64,000 nt of DNA from assembly GCF_015709225.1 (NCBI RefSeq), contig NZ_JADNRS010000053.1, forward strand, positions 1 through 64,000, read 5' to 3'. Every line of letters starts with the position of its first letter. Position 1 is the first letter of the stretch. Shown in pieces: positions 55,491-64,000 of the stretch. The position numbers were made by a program, and so were the translations under genes. The stretch is from Acholeplasma laidlawii (GTDB lineage: Bacteria; Bacillota_I; Bacilli_A; Acholeplasmatales; Acholeplasmataceae). The notes under the pieces were generated by a model. It was not told the origin of the DNA and ran no database searches. It saw only the letters and a list, made by a program, of their open reading frames with translations.

Positions 55491-56875
55491 TAGTTGTTAC
55501 CTCCTTGTCCACCAACAAGCATTTTTGATACACGAATTGTCGGTTGACCTACGTCAGTAGGAATAGATCCTGATGCAGCACCACACATACCTTGGCCATA
55601 AGTTTTATTGTTTGCTACACGGTCAATTAATTGAATCGTTTCTGCGCCATGACCAATTAACATTGCACCTCTTACAGGTTTTGTTAATTTTCCATCTTCA
55701 ATCATAAAACCCTCCATAACAGCAAAGTTATATTCTCCGGTTGCAGGGTTTACTGTTCCACCACCTAACTTTTTAGCAAACAATCCATATTTTGTATCTT
55801 TGATGATATCCTCATAATCTTCAGTACCATTTTCAATATATGTAGTATTCATTCTAGCAGTTGGTGGGAACTTATAACTTTGTCTTCTACCAGAACCAGT
55901 AGATTCATAGTTCATACGTTTACCACTTCTATAGTCAGATAAGTAACCTTTTAAAATACCTTTTTCAATCAATAGGTTTTTACGTGTCTTGTTACCCTCA
56001 TCATCAAATGTTGTACGACCCCATTGACCCTCTTCATCACCATCATCATATGCAGTAACCACTTCACTAGCTACTTTTTGGCCAAGTTTACCTGCAAACG
56101 GTGATAAACCTTTAGATACTGCAGACGTTTCAAGTGGATGTCCAACAGCTTCATGGAAAATCACACCACCAAAACCGTTATGGATGACAACAGGCATTTC
56201 TTGTGGTTCCATATTATCAGCATAAAGGTAAGTCATTACAGAATGTCCTACATCTTTTGCTAGTGCTTTTAAATCTATTTCATCAAATATTTCAAAGCCC
56301 ATGTTTCTACCTGGTGCCTCATATGCGTCTTGCATAAGTTCACCATCTTGAGCAACTGCTGATAATACAACACGGGTATACGTTCTTACATCATCCTGAT
56401 AAATGCCATTTGAATTAGCAATGAGTACTTTTTGTTCCCATTCAACTAGTGTGGCACCAGCTTGAATAATTTTATCATCATGATCTTTAATGATATGTGA
56501 TAATTCAATTAACTTTTTAGATTTCTCTGTTGGCGTCACTGAACTCAGTGGGATTTTAATATTATTTATGTAAGGTTGTTTTTCACCTAATGGTTTTACC
56601 TTATTTGGTTTATCATTAAATGATCCTCTTAAGGTAGTCATTAATTTTTCAATAGAACGATAACTTGTATCATTTGAATAACCATATACCTCATCGATGC
56701 CCTTTAATAAACGAACACCCACGCCATATGTATTTCCACCACCTGCAGAAATAACATCACCATTGTTTACAGTAATTCTACCACTATAAGTATCTTCTAA
56801 AAATATTTCAGAAAAATCTGCACCTGTTTCTAGACCTAAACCTAATAATGTTTCTAATTCTTTTTTACTAAACAT
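55490..56875 (-). CDS. tldD: TldD metalloprotease
   Basis: 461 residues from the ATG at 56875, which has AAGGAAGGTG upstream; an upstream in-frame start at 56932 lies inside the ABC gene and is rejected. The zinc motif FHEAVGHPLE (HExxxH) and SVLIGHGAETIQ-like C-terminal segment are present, with CGAASGSIPTDVGQPTIRVS as the third-ligand Cys region. It is the catalytic half of TldD/E. Its start overlaps the end of the ABC exporter gene by 8 bp, so exporter and protease are translationally coupled. Confidence 0.93.
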   Translation of the reverse strand: MFSKKELETLLGLGLETGADFSEIFLEDTYSGRITVNNGDVISAGGGNTYGVGVRLLKGIDEVYGYSNDTSYRSIEKLMTTLRGSFNDKPNKVKPLGEKQPYINNIKIPLSSVTPTEKSKKLIELSHIIKDHDDKIIQAGATLVEWEQKVLIANSNGIYQDDVRTYTRVVLSAVAQDGELMQDAYEAPGRNMGFEIFDEIDLKALAKDVGHSVMTYLYADNMEPQEMPVVIHNGFGGVIFHEAVGHPLETSAVSKGLSPFAGKLGQKVASEVVTAYDDGDEEGQWGRTTFDDEGNKTRKNLLIEKGILKGYLSDYRSGKRMNYESTGSGRRQSYKFPPTARMNTTYIENGTEDYEDIIKDTKYGLFAKKLGGGTVNPATGEYNFAVMEGFMIEDGKLTKPVRGAMLIGHGAETIQLIDRVANNKTYGQGMCGAASGSIPTDVGQPTIRVSKMLVGGQGGNN

Positions 56876-58673
56876 GTGTTTCACCTTCCTTTTTATCATA
56901 TTGCAATTGATATAGGTTATAGTATAACCCATTTTGTTTTAAAAGTTCTTGATGTTTACCTGATTCTACAATTTCACCTTTACTCATGACAATAATTCTA
57001 TCACTATGTTGAATCGTTGATAGTCTATGTGCAACGATAAGCATTGTAGATATATTCATCATTTTATTTAAGGACTCCTGAATAATTGTTTCTGTTTCAG
57101 AGTCGATATTTGCTGTTGCCTCATCCAAAATCATAAGACTTGGATTATAAACAACCGCTCTAGCAAAACTAATTAATTGTCTCTCACCACTACTAAAGTT
57201 ATTACCACGTTCTTTAACAACGTGATCTAGCCCATCTGGTAGTTTATTTAATATGTAATCTAGACCGACATAATTACTTGCACGTTTGATATCTTCATCT
57301 GTAATATCTGGGTTACCTAGTGTGATGTTATCTCTAATGGTTCCACTAAATAAGAAGACATCCTGTAGCATTTGTCCTACAAATTTACGTAAGGATGAAC
57401 GTTTAATGGTTTTAATATCAATACCATCAATAAGGATTTGTCCCTTTTGAATGTCGTAGTTTCTAACAATTAATTGTAGAATTGTTGTTTTACCACTACC
57501 TGTGGCACCAACAAATGCAACCGTTTCATTTGGGTTTACCTTAAAGGAAACATCTTTTAAGATCCATTCACCTTCAATATAGCTAAACCAAACGTTTTTA
57601 AATTCAATTTGTCCATCGAACTTCTTCAAGTTTATTGCATCAACATCATCTACAATATCTGGTTTTGTATCTAAGACATCAAATATCTTTTCTGCTGAAC
57701 TAAAACCATTTTGAAGTGCATTAAATTGTTCAGATATTTGTTGGATAGGTTCGAAGAACTGTCCAACATAAATATAAAATGAAATAAATAACCCAACACT
57801 TAAGGCACCATCAATGACGGTTGTTACACCAAAGTATACTGTAAGGATTGTAGCTATCATGGAGATTAACCAAATAATTGGTCTATATATACCAAAGGTG
57901 TTGATTTCTCTATAATAACTTTTCTTCAACTTGTCATTGAGTACTTTAAAGTTTTGGACCTTCTTTTCTTCTTGGTTAAATATTTGAGTAATTTTCATAC
58001 CACTTAAGTTTTCGGATAAATAGCCATTGAGTTCTGAAATGTTTGTACGAACATTTCTATATGCTGTTCTTGAGTACTTTCTAAAGATAGAACTTGCTAA
58101 TAAGATAAGTGGTAGAGTTAAGAAAGTTAGGAGTGCCATTTGCCAATTTAGTATTAAAAGTACAACTGCAATAACGATCATCATCAGTACATTTCTTAAG
58201 AGGTTAACAATCGTGTTTGTAAACATATCAGAAATGTTACCTGGGTCATTTGTTGCACGCGTTACTAATTTGCCTACTGGTAATAAATTGATTTGACCAA
58301 TTGATAAGTTTTCTATGTGTTCAAATACTTCTTTTCTCATAACGTGTGTCACATCTTGACCGATTTCTTGTAAGATGCGTTGTTGGAAGAATCCAACAAC
58401 CACACTAATCATTAAGATGACTAATCCAATGAGTGTAGCGACTGCTAAAGCGAGCATCTTTTGATCATTTGTCACATCTGTTCTTGTCATATAGTCAATC
58501 GACCAACCAGTTGCTAGTGGTAAGACAAGGTTTGTAAATATCGTAATAAACATCATAAAGAATGCACCAATGAACTCGCCTCTATGTGGTTTTAAATATT
58601 TTAATAACCTTTTGATTAATGTTTTATCAGCATGTGCGGCATGGTTGTCTTGAAAATCACGCATGTTGTTCAC
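56868..58673 (-). CDS. ABC exporter half, catalytic subunit (second exporter)
   Basis: 601 residues: six-helix membrane domain (~35-335) and ATPase domain with Walker A GATGSGKTTI, signature FSSGERQLISFARA, Walker B LMILDEATANID with catalytic Glu and switch His LIVAHRLST. YheH-like. It overlaps its partner upstream by 17 bp and tldD downstream by 8 bp. Confidence 0.9.
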   Translation of the reverse strand: MNNMRDFQDNHAAHADKTLIKRLLKYLKPHRGEFIGAFFMMFITIFTNLVLPLATGWSIDYMTRTDVTNDQKMLALAVATLIGLVILMISVVVGFFQQRILQEIGQDVTHVMRKEVFEHIENLSIGQINLLPVGKLVTRATNDPGNISDMFTNTIVNLLRNVLMMIVIAVVLLILNWQMALLTFLTLPLILLASSIFRKYSRTAYRNVRTNISELNGYLSENLSGMKITQIFNQEEKKVQNFKVLNDKLKKSYYREINTFGIYRPIIWLISMIATILTVYFGVTTVIDGALSVGLFISFYIYVGQFFEPIQQISEQFNALQNGFSSAEKIFDVLDTKPDIVDDVDAINLKKFDGQIEFKNVWFSYIEGEWILKDVSFKVNPNETVAFVGATGSGKTTILQLIVRNYDIQKGQILIDGIDIKTIKRSSLRKFVGQMLQDVFLFSGTIRDNITLGNPDITDEDIKRASNYVGLDYILNKLPDGLDHVVKERGNNFSSGERQLISFARAVVYNPSLMILDEATANIDSETETIIQESLNKMMNISTMLIVAHRLSTIQHSDRIIVMSKGEIVESGKHQELLKQNGLYYNLYQLQYDKKEGETHV

Positions 58674-60420
58674 CTTCTTCCACTAATGCTTCTAATGTTT
58701 GCAGTTTCACCATTTCTTGATACGTAGTATTCGTTTTTAGTAATTCTTTATGGGTACCTAATCCAATGATTCTACCTGCTTCAATTAAGATAATCTTATC
58801 TAGATTTTTAACGGTTGAAATACGGTGTGCAATCATTAAAGTTGTTCGACCTTTTCTAATTTTTCTTAAGTTAGATATAATCGCTTCTTCTGTTTTAGTA
58901 TCTACTGCAGATACGGAATCATCAAGTATTAAAATTGTAGGATCCTTTGCGAGTGCTCTTGCAATAGAAATACGTTGTTTTTGACCACCTGAAACTGTTG
59001 TTCCACGTTCACCTAAAATCGTGTCATATTGTTCTTTAAAGGTCATGACGTTTTCATAGATATCAGATAGTTTAGATACTTCATGTAACCAGTCTTCATC
59101 AATTTGATCTTTAAATGAAAAACCTATGTTATTTCTAATGGTATCTGAATATAAGAAGTTATCTTGTGGCACGTAACCAATATGATCTCTTAATGCCTTA
59201 ATAGAGATATCTGTCATATCATGTCCACTATAACTAATCATATGTGGTTTTGGTTGATATACATGAAGTAGTAATTCTACTAAGGTAGATTTACCAGATC
59301 CTGTTTTACCTAAGATACCGACCATTTCACCAGCCTTGATTTCAAAGTTCATATCTTTTAATACATATTCTTCACTATCTGGATAATTAAAGTTTAAGTT
59401 TTCCACTTTAATATGACCATCAAGTTGAACTGCTTCTAATACACCTGGTTTATCAACAACATCCGGTTTTGATTCTAAGAATTCATAAATTCTTTTAGCA
59501 GATGCTTGAGCTTGCCCGTTAACCATCATAAACCAAGATAATGCGAATACCGGCCATAAAAGTGTAAAGAAGTAACTAATATATTCTGTTAAATCACCTG
59601 ATTTTAAATCGTTTTGAGCAATTAATACCGAACCATATACAATTACAGATAATATCACTAGTGTAATCATCACATCAATAATAATATTTACTACAATCGA
59701 GTACTTCACATGCGTCATCGTTGTATCATAAAGTTTTTTTGATTTTTGATCAAACGTTAGTGCTTCTTTCGCTTCTCTTACATAAGCTTTAATGACTTGT
59801 ATACCGGTAAAGGATTCTTGAGTAAAGTCGCTCATTTGTTCAAAAGATTCTTGGCGTATTTTAAATTTAGTTTGCATCTTTCTATTTAAGAAATATACTA
59901 AGATACCCATAAGTAGTATCGGTACACCTGCATAAAGGGTCATCACTAAGTTTAAGCTAAACATTCTAATTAAGACCATCGCACCTAAAAATATACCATC
60001 TATTAGCATTAATAGTCCAAAACCATATAATTCTTTAACAGAGTTTAAGTCATTAATAAAATAACTCATTAACCCACCAATTTTTTGGTTAGAATAGAAG
60101 TTTTGGGATAACTTGACTGCGTGTTCAAACATGTGTAATCTAATATCTGTTTCTACTTTTCTACCATTACCAAAAAGTAGCACACGCCATAAATAACGCC
60201 CTACAGTCATAAATAATACAATCCCTATGAGATAGTAAATAAGGTCTGTAATATCACTTACGTGTGTTACAGTGCCTTCTTCTACACCTGTAATGACTTG
60301 ATTAAATATTCTAGGTATTTCTAGTTGAAAGTAATCTAAACCTATAAGTAATAGAATACCTAGTAGAAATGACCATCCATATTTAATATAATAATGTCTA
60401 AAATGTTTTAATAATATCAT
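58657..60420 (-). CDS. ABC exporter half, degenerate-site subunit (second exporter)
   Basis: 587 residues: membrane domain (~15-300) and ATPase domain with Walker A GKTGSGKSTL, signature VSGGQKQRISIARA and a Walker B ending Asp instead of Glu (LILDDSVSAVD), as in YheI; the switch His is kept (MIAHRIST). It is the first gene of a four-gene operon (two ABC halves, tldD, tldE). The gene opens ~150 bp after a terminator; no clear promoter was found in that gap. Confidence 0.9.
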   Translation of the reverse strand: MILLKHFRHYYIKYGWSFLLGILLLIGLDYFQLEIPRIFNQVITGVEEGTVTHVSDITDLIYYLIGIVLFMTVGRYLWRVLLFGNGRKVETDIRLHMFEHAVKLSQNFYSNQKIGGLMSYFINDLNSVKELYGFGLLMLIDGIFLGAMVLIRMFSLNLVMTLYAGVPILLMGILVYFLNRKMQTKFKIRQESFEQMSDFTQESFTGIQVIKAYVREAKEALTFDQKSKKLYDTTMTHVKYSIVVNIIIDVMITLVILSVIVYGSVLIAQNDLKSGDLTEYISYFFTLLWPVFALSWFMMVNGQAQASAKRIYEFLESKPDVVDKPGVLEAVQLDGHIKVENLNFNYPDSEEYVLKDMNFEIKAGEMVGILGKTGSGKSTLVELLLHVYQPKPHMISYSGHDMTDISIKALRDHIGYVPQDNFLYSDTIRNNIGFSFKDQIDEDWLHEVSKLSDIYENVMTFKEQYDTILGERGTTVSGGQKQRISIARALAKDPTILILDDSVSAVDTKTEEAIISNLRKIRKGRTTLMIAHRISTVKNLDKIILIEAGRIIGLGTHKELLKTNTTYQEMVKLQTLEALVEEGEQHA

Positions 60421-60568
60421 CTTGTTTTATACCTCTAAACTATTCTATCAAAAATGTAGTAATTATTTGAATTTAAAACTTGCTTTTGTTCGTAATAGTT
60501 ATCTGTTTTAATTTTTCTTATGTATCCATCCTTATTTTATAAGAATGTTTATATTGAGGGTTACAAAT

Positions 60569-60604
60569 ATAAACTATCCGATTTTAATGAACCGGATAGT
60601 TTAT
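60569..60604 (-). terminator. Terminator of the DUF2089 operon
   Basis: Stem ATAAACTATCCG / CGGATAGTTTAT (12 bp) with a 12-nt loop and TTTATATTTG on the minus strand, 5 bp past the stop of the YvlB-like gene. Confidence 0.8.
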
Positions 60605-60608
60605 ACGC

Positions 60609-60989
60609 TTACTCAACAATAATTCTAACCTTATCGCCGTCTTCTGTATCAACGGTTAGTATCTCACCTAATACACCTTGATTCACCATCATAAGAATAG
60701 AATCTAAATCGATTTCATAATCATCTAGTTTCGCATTACCAAACTTGCCGTTTTTAAGAAGCTTTGCAAACTCAACTGGAATATTGATTCTAACCTTTTC
60801 GCCATCTGCTGTATCTACTATGATTTTCAACATTCTAAATGATTGCTTCTTCTCATTTGGTACAGTGATAAGTTCTTGTTCTGGTTTATCCATGAGTGCA
60901 GATAATAAATTTTCTGCTTCATCTGGTGTGATAATACCTGATCTTAATAATTCTAATATTTGAAGTCTTTCTTCTTTTAAGTTATCCAT
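60609..60989 (-). CDS. SHOCT-like/YvlB-type small protein
   Basis: 126 residues. The N-terminal SHOCT-like helix pair (ERLQILELLRSGIITPDEAE) is followed by two similar strands, VDTADGEKVRINIPVEFAKL and VDTEDGDKVRIIVE, a pattern seen in YvlB-like proteins that accompany DUF2089 regulators. No catalytic residues are seen; function unknown, perhaps envelope-stress signalling. Its start shares one base with the DUF2089 gene stop. Confidence 0.7.
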   Translation of the reverse strand: MDNLKEERLQILELLRSGIITPDEAENLLSALMDKPEQELITVPNEKKQSFRMLKIIVDTADGEKVRINIPVEFAKLLKNGKFGNAKLDDYEIDLDSILMMVNQGVLGEILTVDTEDGDKVRIIVE

Positions 60990-61429
60990 TATTCGGTTTC
61001 TCCTTTAACCTTTTTAATGATTTTAATCGCTTCTTCAACTTTGATTTCACCAGTCTTAATTTTATTTAAGATTTCTTGTTGTTTGTTTTTAATATATACT
61101 TCATCAATTTTAACTGGTTGAACCTTAACCCTTACAGGTTCTTCGTCATCTTCATCTACACTGTAACCAAGTGATGTGATTGCTTCATCTAAGTACTTTT
61201 TAACTGTAGGGTAGCTAATGTTCATCTCTTTTTCTACAGCTTTGATGTTACCTCTGTTTTTAACAAATACTTCAATAAAGTAAAGCGTTTCTTTATTAAT
61301 ATAGTTAAACTTTGAAAAACTAAATTCACCCTTTATTTCTGTGTGACAATGATCACACGCTAAATGTGTAATATGTAAATCTTTATTACATACGGGGCAA
61401 ATTGTAATCACGTTATGTTTATTTGACAT
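60989..61429 (-). CDS. DUF2089-like zinc-ribbon/HTH regulator
   Basis: 146 residues: N-terminal zinc ribbon (CPVCNKDLHI then ACDHCHTEI), a helix-turn-helix with GNIKAVEKEMNISYPTVKKY, and a short C-terminal SHOCT-like helix (LNKIKTGEIKVEEAIKIIK). It is probably a transcription factor controlling this operon. AGAGGA lies before the ATG, and the upstream frame ends 17 bp away. Confidence 0.8.
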   Translation of the reverse strand: MSNKHNVITICPVCNKDLHITHLACDHCHTEIKGEFSFSKFNYINKETLYFIEVFVKNRGNIKAVEKEMNISYPTVKKYLDEAITSLGYSVDEDDEEPVRVKVQPVKIDEVYIKNKQQEILNKIKTGEIKVEEAIKIIKKVKGETE

Positions 61430-61446
61430 TTATAATTCCTCTTTTC

Positions 61447-61770
61447 TTAAAGTGTTTTTATTTTTATATAAGCATCTTCTGAATCTACTTCAATGTAGAC
61501 GTGCTTTGATGTGATAAGTTTGATTAAATCTTTGTTTGTTATAAAGTCATTATCCACGGACTGCCTTTTGATAAAGAACTTAATGATTCCAGCAGGTATT
61601 GGAAGTATTGTAAATATGGAAAATATGCCTGTGAAGATTGGGTGTTTTCTAAAACGAAACTTTAATTTAATGAAGTGTGTTCTTTTTAATTTAACTTTTG
61701 GATTAAAAAGTAATTGATAAGCTTCTTCTACACTCAGTTTTTGGTTGTAAACTTTATTTAATGTTTTAAT
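61447..61770 (-). pseudogene. Small membrane protein frame with in-frame stop at codon 3
   Basis: An open frame of 107 codons encodes a SHOCT-like helix (KLSVEEAYQLLF), a basic patch (KLKRTHFIKLKFRFRKH), one hydrophobic segment (PIFTGIFSIFTILPIPAGII) and a charged tail ending in KIKTL. The only in-frame ATG (61777-61779) reads ATG-AAA-TAA, so translation stops after two residues. It therefore uses an unusual start such as ATT at 61770, or the gene is broken. It is the first frame after a strong promoter and is followed closely by the DUF2089 gene. No homologue is recognised. Confidence 0.5.
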
Positions 61771-61819
61771 TTATTTCATTTTTAAAGTATTTTTCTTAAT
61801 ATTTTTAATTTACACATTA

Positions 61820-61848
61820 ATTTTATTATTTACAATTAATATTGTCAA
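61820..61848 (-). promoter_or_regulatory. Consensus promoter of the DUF2089 operon
   Basis: Minus strand TTGACA (61843-61848), 17-bp spacer, TAAAAT (61820-61825). The expected transcript starts ~30 nt before the ATG-AAA-TAA of the frame at 61447-61779. Confidence 0.8.
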
Positions 61849-61895
61849 CACTTTTGATTAAAAAAATTAAAAATATTAATTTGGACGTTAATTTT

Positions 61896-61924
61896 TTGAA
61901 TATTTGAGTTTATTTTTGTATAAT
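61896..61924 (+). promoter_or_regulatory. Promoter of pepT
   Basis: Plus strand TTGAAT (61896-61901), 17-bp spacer, TATAAT (61919-61924). The ATG of pepT follows 21 bp after the -10, with GTGAGG as ribosome site. It is back to back with the DUF2089 operon promoter. Confidence 0.8.
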
Positions 61925-61945
61925 ATATATAAGTGAGGTATATAT

Positions 61946-63160
61946 ATGAAAAGATTACAAGAAAGATTTATACGTTATGTAAAAATAGATACACAATCAG
62001 ATCCAAATTCTACAACTTTCCCTTCTACTTTAAAACAACTTGATTTGTCTAAACTGTTAGTTGAAGAAATATTAGCGATGGGTTTTGATGCGAGATTAGA
62101 TAAAGACGGTTACGTTTACGCTAAAATTGATTCTAATGTCGATAAGAAAGTACCAAGTATTGGTTTTATTGCACACGTGGATACTTCTCCAGATGCACCA
62201 GGTAAAGGTGTAAATCCTAGAATTATTAAAAACTATGATGGTTCTTTAATTAAACTAAATGATACATTTCAAATGCATCCAGATAAATATCCTTCTTTAA
62301 AAAAGGTTATTGGTGAAGATATTATCGTTACTGATGGAAACACTTTGTTAGGCGCTGATGATAAAGCAGGGGTTGCAGAAATTATGGAGCTACTCCATAG
62401 AATAGCTGATGATAAAACAATCAAACATGGTGATATCTATATTTGTTTCACACCTGATGAAGAAATTGGACAAGGTGCCGACAGATTTGACTATGACTGG
62501 TTTAAAGCAGACTTTGCATATACTTTAGATGGCAGTGAAGTTGGTGGTATTGAATATGAAAACTTTAATGCTGCAAGTGCAGATGTTACATTCATTGGTA
62601 ACTCTATACACCCTGGTAGTGCTAAAAATAAAATGATTAACGCACTTCACCTACAAATGGAGTTCCATAGTATGTTACCTAAGTTTTTAGATCCAGCAAT
62701 TACTGAAGGTTACGAAGGCTTTAATCACTTATCCAATGTAGTTGGTCAAGTTGAAGAAGCTTTTGCTCACTATATTATTAGAAATCACCACATGACTAAG
62801 TTTTTAGAACAACAAAAAACTTTTGAAGTTATCAAAAACTATATGAATGAAAAGTATGGTTATGAAGCTGTTGTATTAAACATTAAAGAATCGTACCTAA
62901 ATATGTATGAAATCATAAAAGATCACATGTACGTGATTGATTATGCAGTAAAAGCCACAAAAGCTGCAGGCTTAACGCCTAAATTTGAAGCTATTCGTGG
63001 GGGTACAGATGGTGCTAGATTAACTTATGGAGGACTTATTTGTCCTAACCTTGGTACGGGTGCATATCACTTCCATGGTCGTTTAGAGTTTGCAAGTATT
63101 AACCAAATGGAAAAAGCTGTTGAAGTCATGTTCAACATTATAAAGGAAGTACAAAAATAA
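61946..63160 (+). CDS. pepT: Peptidase T (tripeptidase)
   Basis: 404 residues, M20 di-zinc aminotripeptidase. Metal/catalytic motifs: GFIAHVDTSPDAPG (His, catalytic Asp), LLGADDKAGVAEIME (Asp), FTPDEEIGQGAD (Glu-Glu), TLDGSEVGGIEYENFNAA and the final YHFHGRLEFAS. It releases the N-terminal residue of tripeptides in the cytoplasm. Followed after 16 bp by the aldo-keto reductase gene, probably one operon. Confidence 0.96.
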   Translation: MKRLQERFIRYVKIDTQSDPNSTTFPSTLKQLDLSKLLVEEILAMGFDARLDKDGYVYAKIDSNVDKKVPSIGFIAHVDTSPDAPGKGVNPRIIKNYDGSLIKLNDTFQMHPDKYPSLKKVIGEDIIVTDGNTLLGADDKAGVAEIMELLHRIADDKTIKHGDIYICFTPDEEIGQGADRFDYDWFKADFAYTLDGSEVGGIEYENFNAASADVTFIGNSIHPGSAKNKMINALHLQMEFHSMLPKFLDPAITEGYEGFNHLSNVVGQVEEAFAHYIIRNHHMTKFLEQQKTFEVIKNYMNEKYGYEAVVLNIKESYLNMYEIIKDHMYVIDYAVKATKAAGLTPKFEAIRGGTDGARLTYGGLICPNLGTGAYHFHGRLEFASINQMEKAVEVMFNIIKEVQK

Positions 63161-63176
63161 AAGGAGGTTTTATTTT

Positions 63177-64000
63177 ATGTATGTAGCAAACCCAGATAGA
63201 TACCAAAAGATGAAGTATCGTAGATTAGGTAACAGTGGTTTAGTGTTACCTGTGCTATCTTTTGGTATGTGGTATAACTTTGGTGAGCATAATGATTATG
63301 AAACATCCAAAGCAATGATATTAAAAGCATTTGATCATGGTATAACACACTTTGATCTTGCAAATAATTATGGTCCACCTCTGGGACATGCAGAGACTGT
63401 TATGGGTCGTATATTAAAAGACAGTCTTATAGCTTATAGAGATGAAATTATCATTTCTACTAAAGCAGGTTTTAGAATGCACGATGGTCCTTATCAAGAT
63501 GGTGGTTCAAGAAAGTATTTAATGTCTTCTCTTGATCAATCACTTAATAGATTAGGTATTCCTTATGTAGATATCTTCTACCATCATAGATATGATAGTC
63601 AAACAAGTTTAAGAGAAACAATGATTGCATTAAGAGACATTGTTTTAAGTGGTAAAGCCTTATATATAGGTTTATCCAACTATAATGCAGAACAACTAAA
63701 AAACGCTCACAAGATACTTGATGAGCTAAACGTTCCATATGTAATTACCCAACCAAGTTACTCAATGTTAAATCGTTGGCTTGAAAAAGATAATTTATTA
63801 GAAACTCAGTCTAAATTAGGTGGTGGTGTTATATGTTACTCAGCACTTCAACAAGGCTTACTTACTAATAAGTACATTACCGGTATCCCAAGTGATTCAC
63901 GTGCTAAAAATCCAGATGCACTTTGGTTTAAAGAAAAAGATGTCACACCTGAAGTTGTAGAAAAGTTAAAGAAACTCGACTTAATCGCATCCAAACGCGG
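63177..64000 (+). CDS. Aldo-keto reductase, YghZ/GpaR-like (3' end beyond window)
   Basis: 274 residues are visible from the ATG at 63177, preceded by AAGGAGG. TIM-barrel AKR with the catalytic set: Asp in THFDLANNYGPPLG, Tyr of the same motif, Lys in IISTKAGF and His in FYHHRYDS. The LANNYGPP segment is typical of the YghZ group (L-glyceraldehyde-3-phosphate reductase and relatives), which use NADPH to reduce toxic aldehydes. It lies 16 bp after pepT. The C-terminal ~50 residues, with the rest of the cofactor site, are missing. Confidence 0.9.
   Translation, partial: MYVANPDRYQKMKYRRLGNSGLVLPVLSFGMWYNFGEHNDYETSKAMILKAFDHGITHFDLANNYGPPLGHAETVMGRILKDSLIAYRDEIIISTKAGFRMHDGPYQDGGSRKYLMSSLDQSLNRLGIPYVDIFYHHRYDSQTSLRETMIALRDIVLSGKALYIGLSNYNAEQLKNAHKILDELNVPYVITQPSYSMLNRWLEKDNLLETQSKLGGGVICYSALQQGLLTNKYITGIPSDSRAKNPDALWFKEKDVTPEVVEKLKKLDLIASKR

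Noticed and set aside
56876-56932. Longer N-terminus for TldD
   Set aside because: It would overlap the ABC exporter gene by 65 bp, whereas the ATG at 56875 has a strong ribosome site at normal spacing and gives the usual TldD start.

Overview
The window is about 64 kb of AT-rich DNA in which TGA acts as a normal stop codon: many adjacent genes share ATGA stop/start overlaps, so the standard bacterial code is in use. Gene content fits a wall-less, low-GC bacterium of the Acholeplasma type. It has a compact Firmicutes-like core cluster (phoH, ybeY, cdd, era, recO, glyQS, dnaG, rpoD, trmK), a flavin-based NADH-oxidising system, a V-type ATPase and a complete F-type ATP synthase. Family-level placement is an inference from gene content; no rRNA gene is present.

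Layout. (1) 1-7.2 kb is accessory DNA: the start of a lipoprotein, a phage- or ICE-like module on the minus strand (excisionase-like HTH, BRO-type antirepressor, tyrosine integrase, XRE regulator), a divergent XRE regulator, a small SHOCT-like protein, and two overlapping large serine recombinases. These end on four ~19-bp direct repeats with a 42-43 bp period, next to the 3' side of a tRNA-Arg gene. (2) 7.5-11.1 kb encodes a heterodimeric ABC exporter. (3) 11.1-19.5 kb is the housekeeping operon; rpsU, rsmE and secG follow, with near-consensus promoters for rpsU and secG. (4) 21-25.3 kb is an iron/haem acquisition operon: substrate-binding lipoprotein, ATPase, two permeases and an IsdG-like monooxygenase. 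(5) 25.4-32.7 kb has a metallo-hydrolase, an M32 carboxypeptidase, zwf-gnd (oxidative pentose phosphate) and two overlapping mgtE genes.

(6) 32.9-54 kb is the most striking part, an ion-bioenergetics island. An Nqr-like five-gene operon (B, C, D, E, F) faces a nine-gene V-ATPase operon in the same order as Enterococcus ntpFIKECGABD. That is followed by a ten-gene F-ATP synthase operon (atpZ, I, B, E, F, H, A, G, D, C). The rotor subunits of both ATPases carry residues known to bind Na+. The Nqr-like operon lacks nqrA, and its C subunit has expanded to four FMN-binding-type domains. Together they look like a Na+ circuit: NADH oxidation would pump Na+ out, and one or both ATPases would make or spend the gradient.

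(7) 54.2-60.4 kb is one operon of a second heterodimeric ABC exporter translationally coupled to TldD/TldE. (8) 60.6-61.8 kb holds a small operon (YvlB/SHOCT-like, DUF2089-like and a third reading frame with an in-frame stop at codon 3). (9) 61.9 kb to the end has pepT followed by a YghZ-like aldo-keto reductase cut by the window edge.
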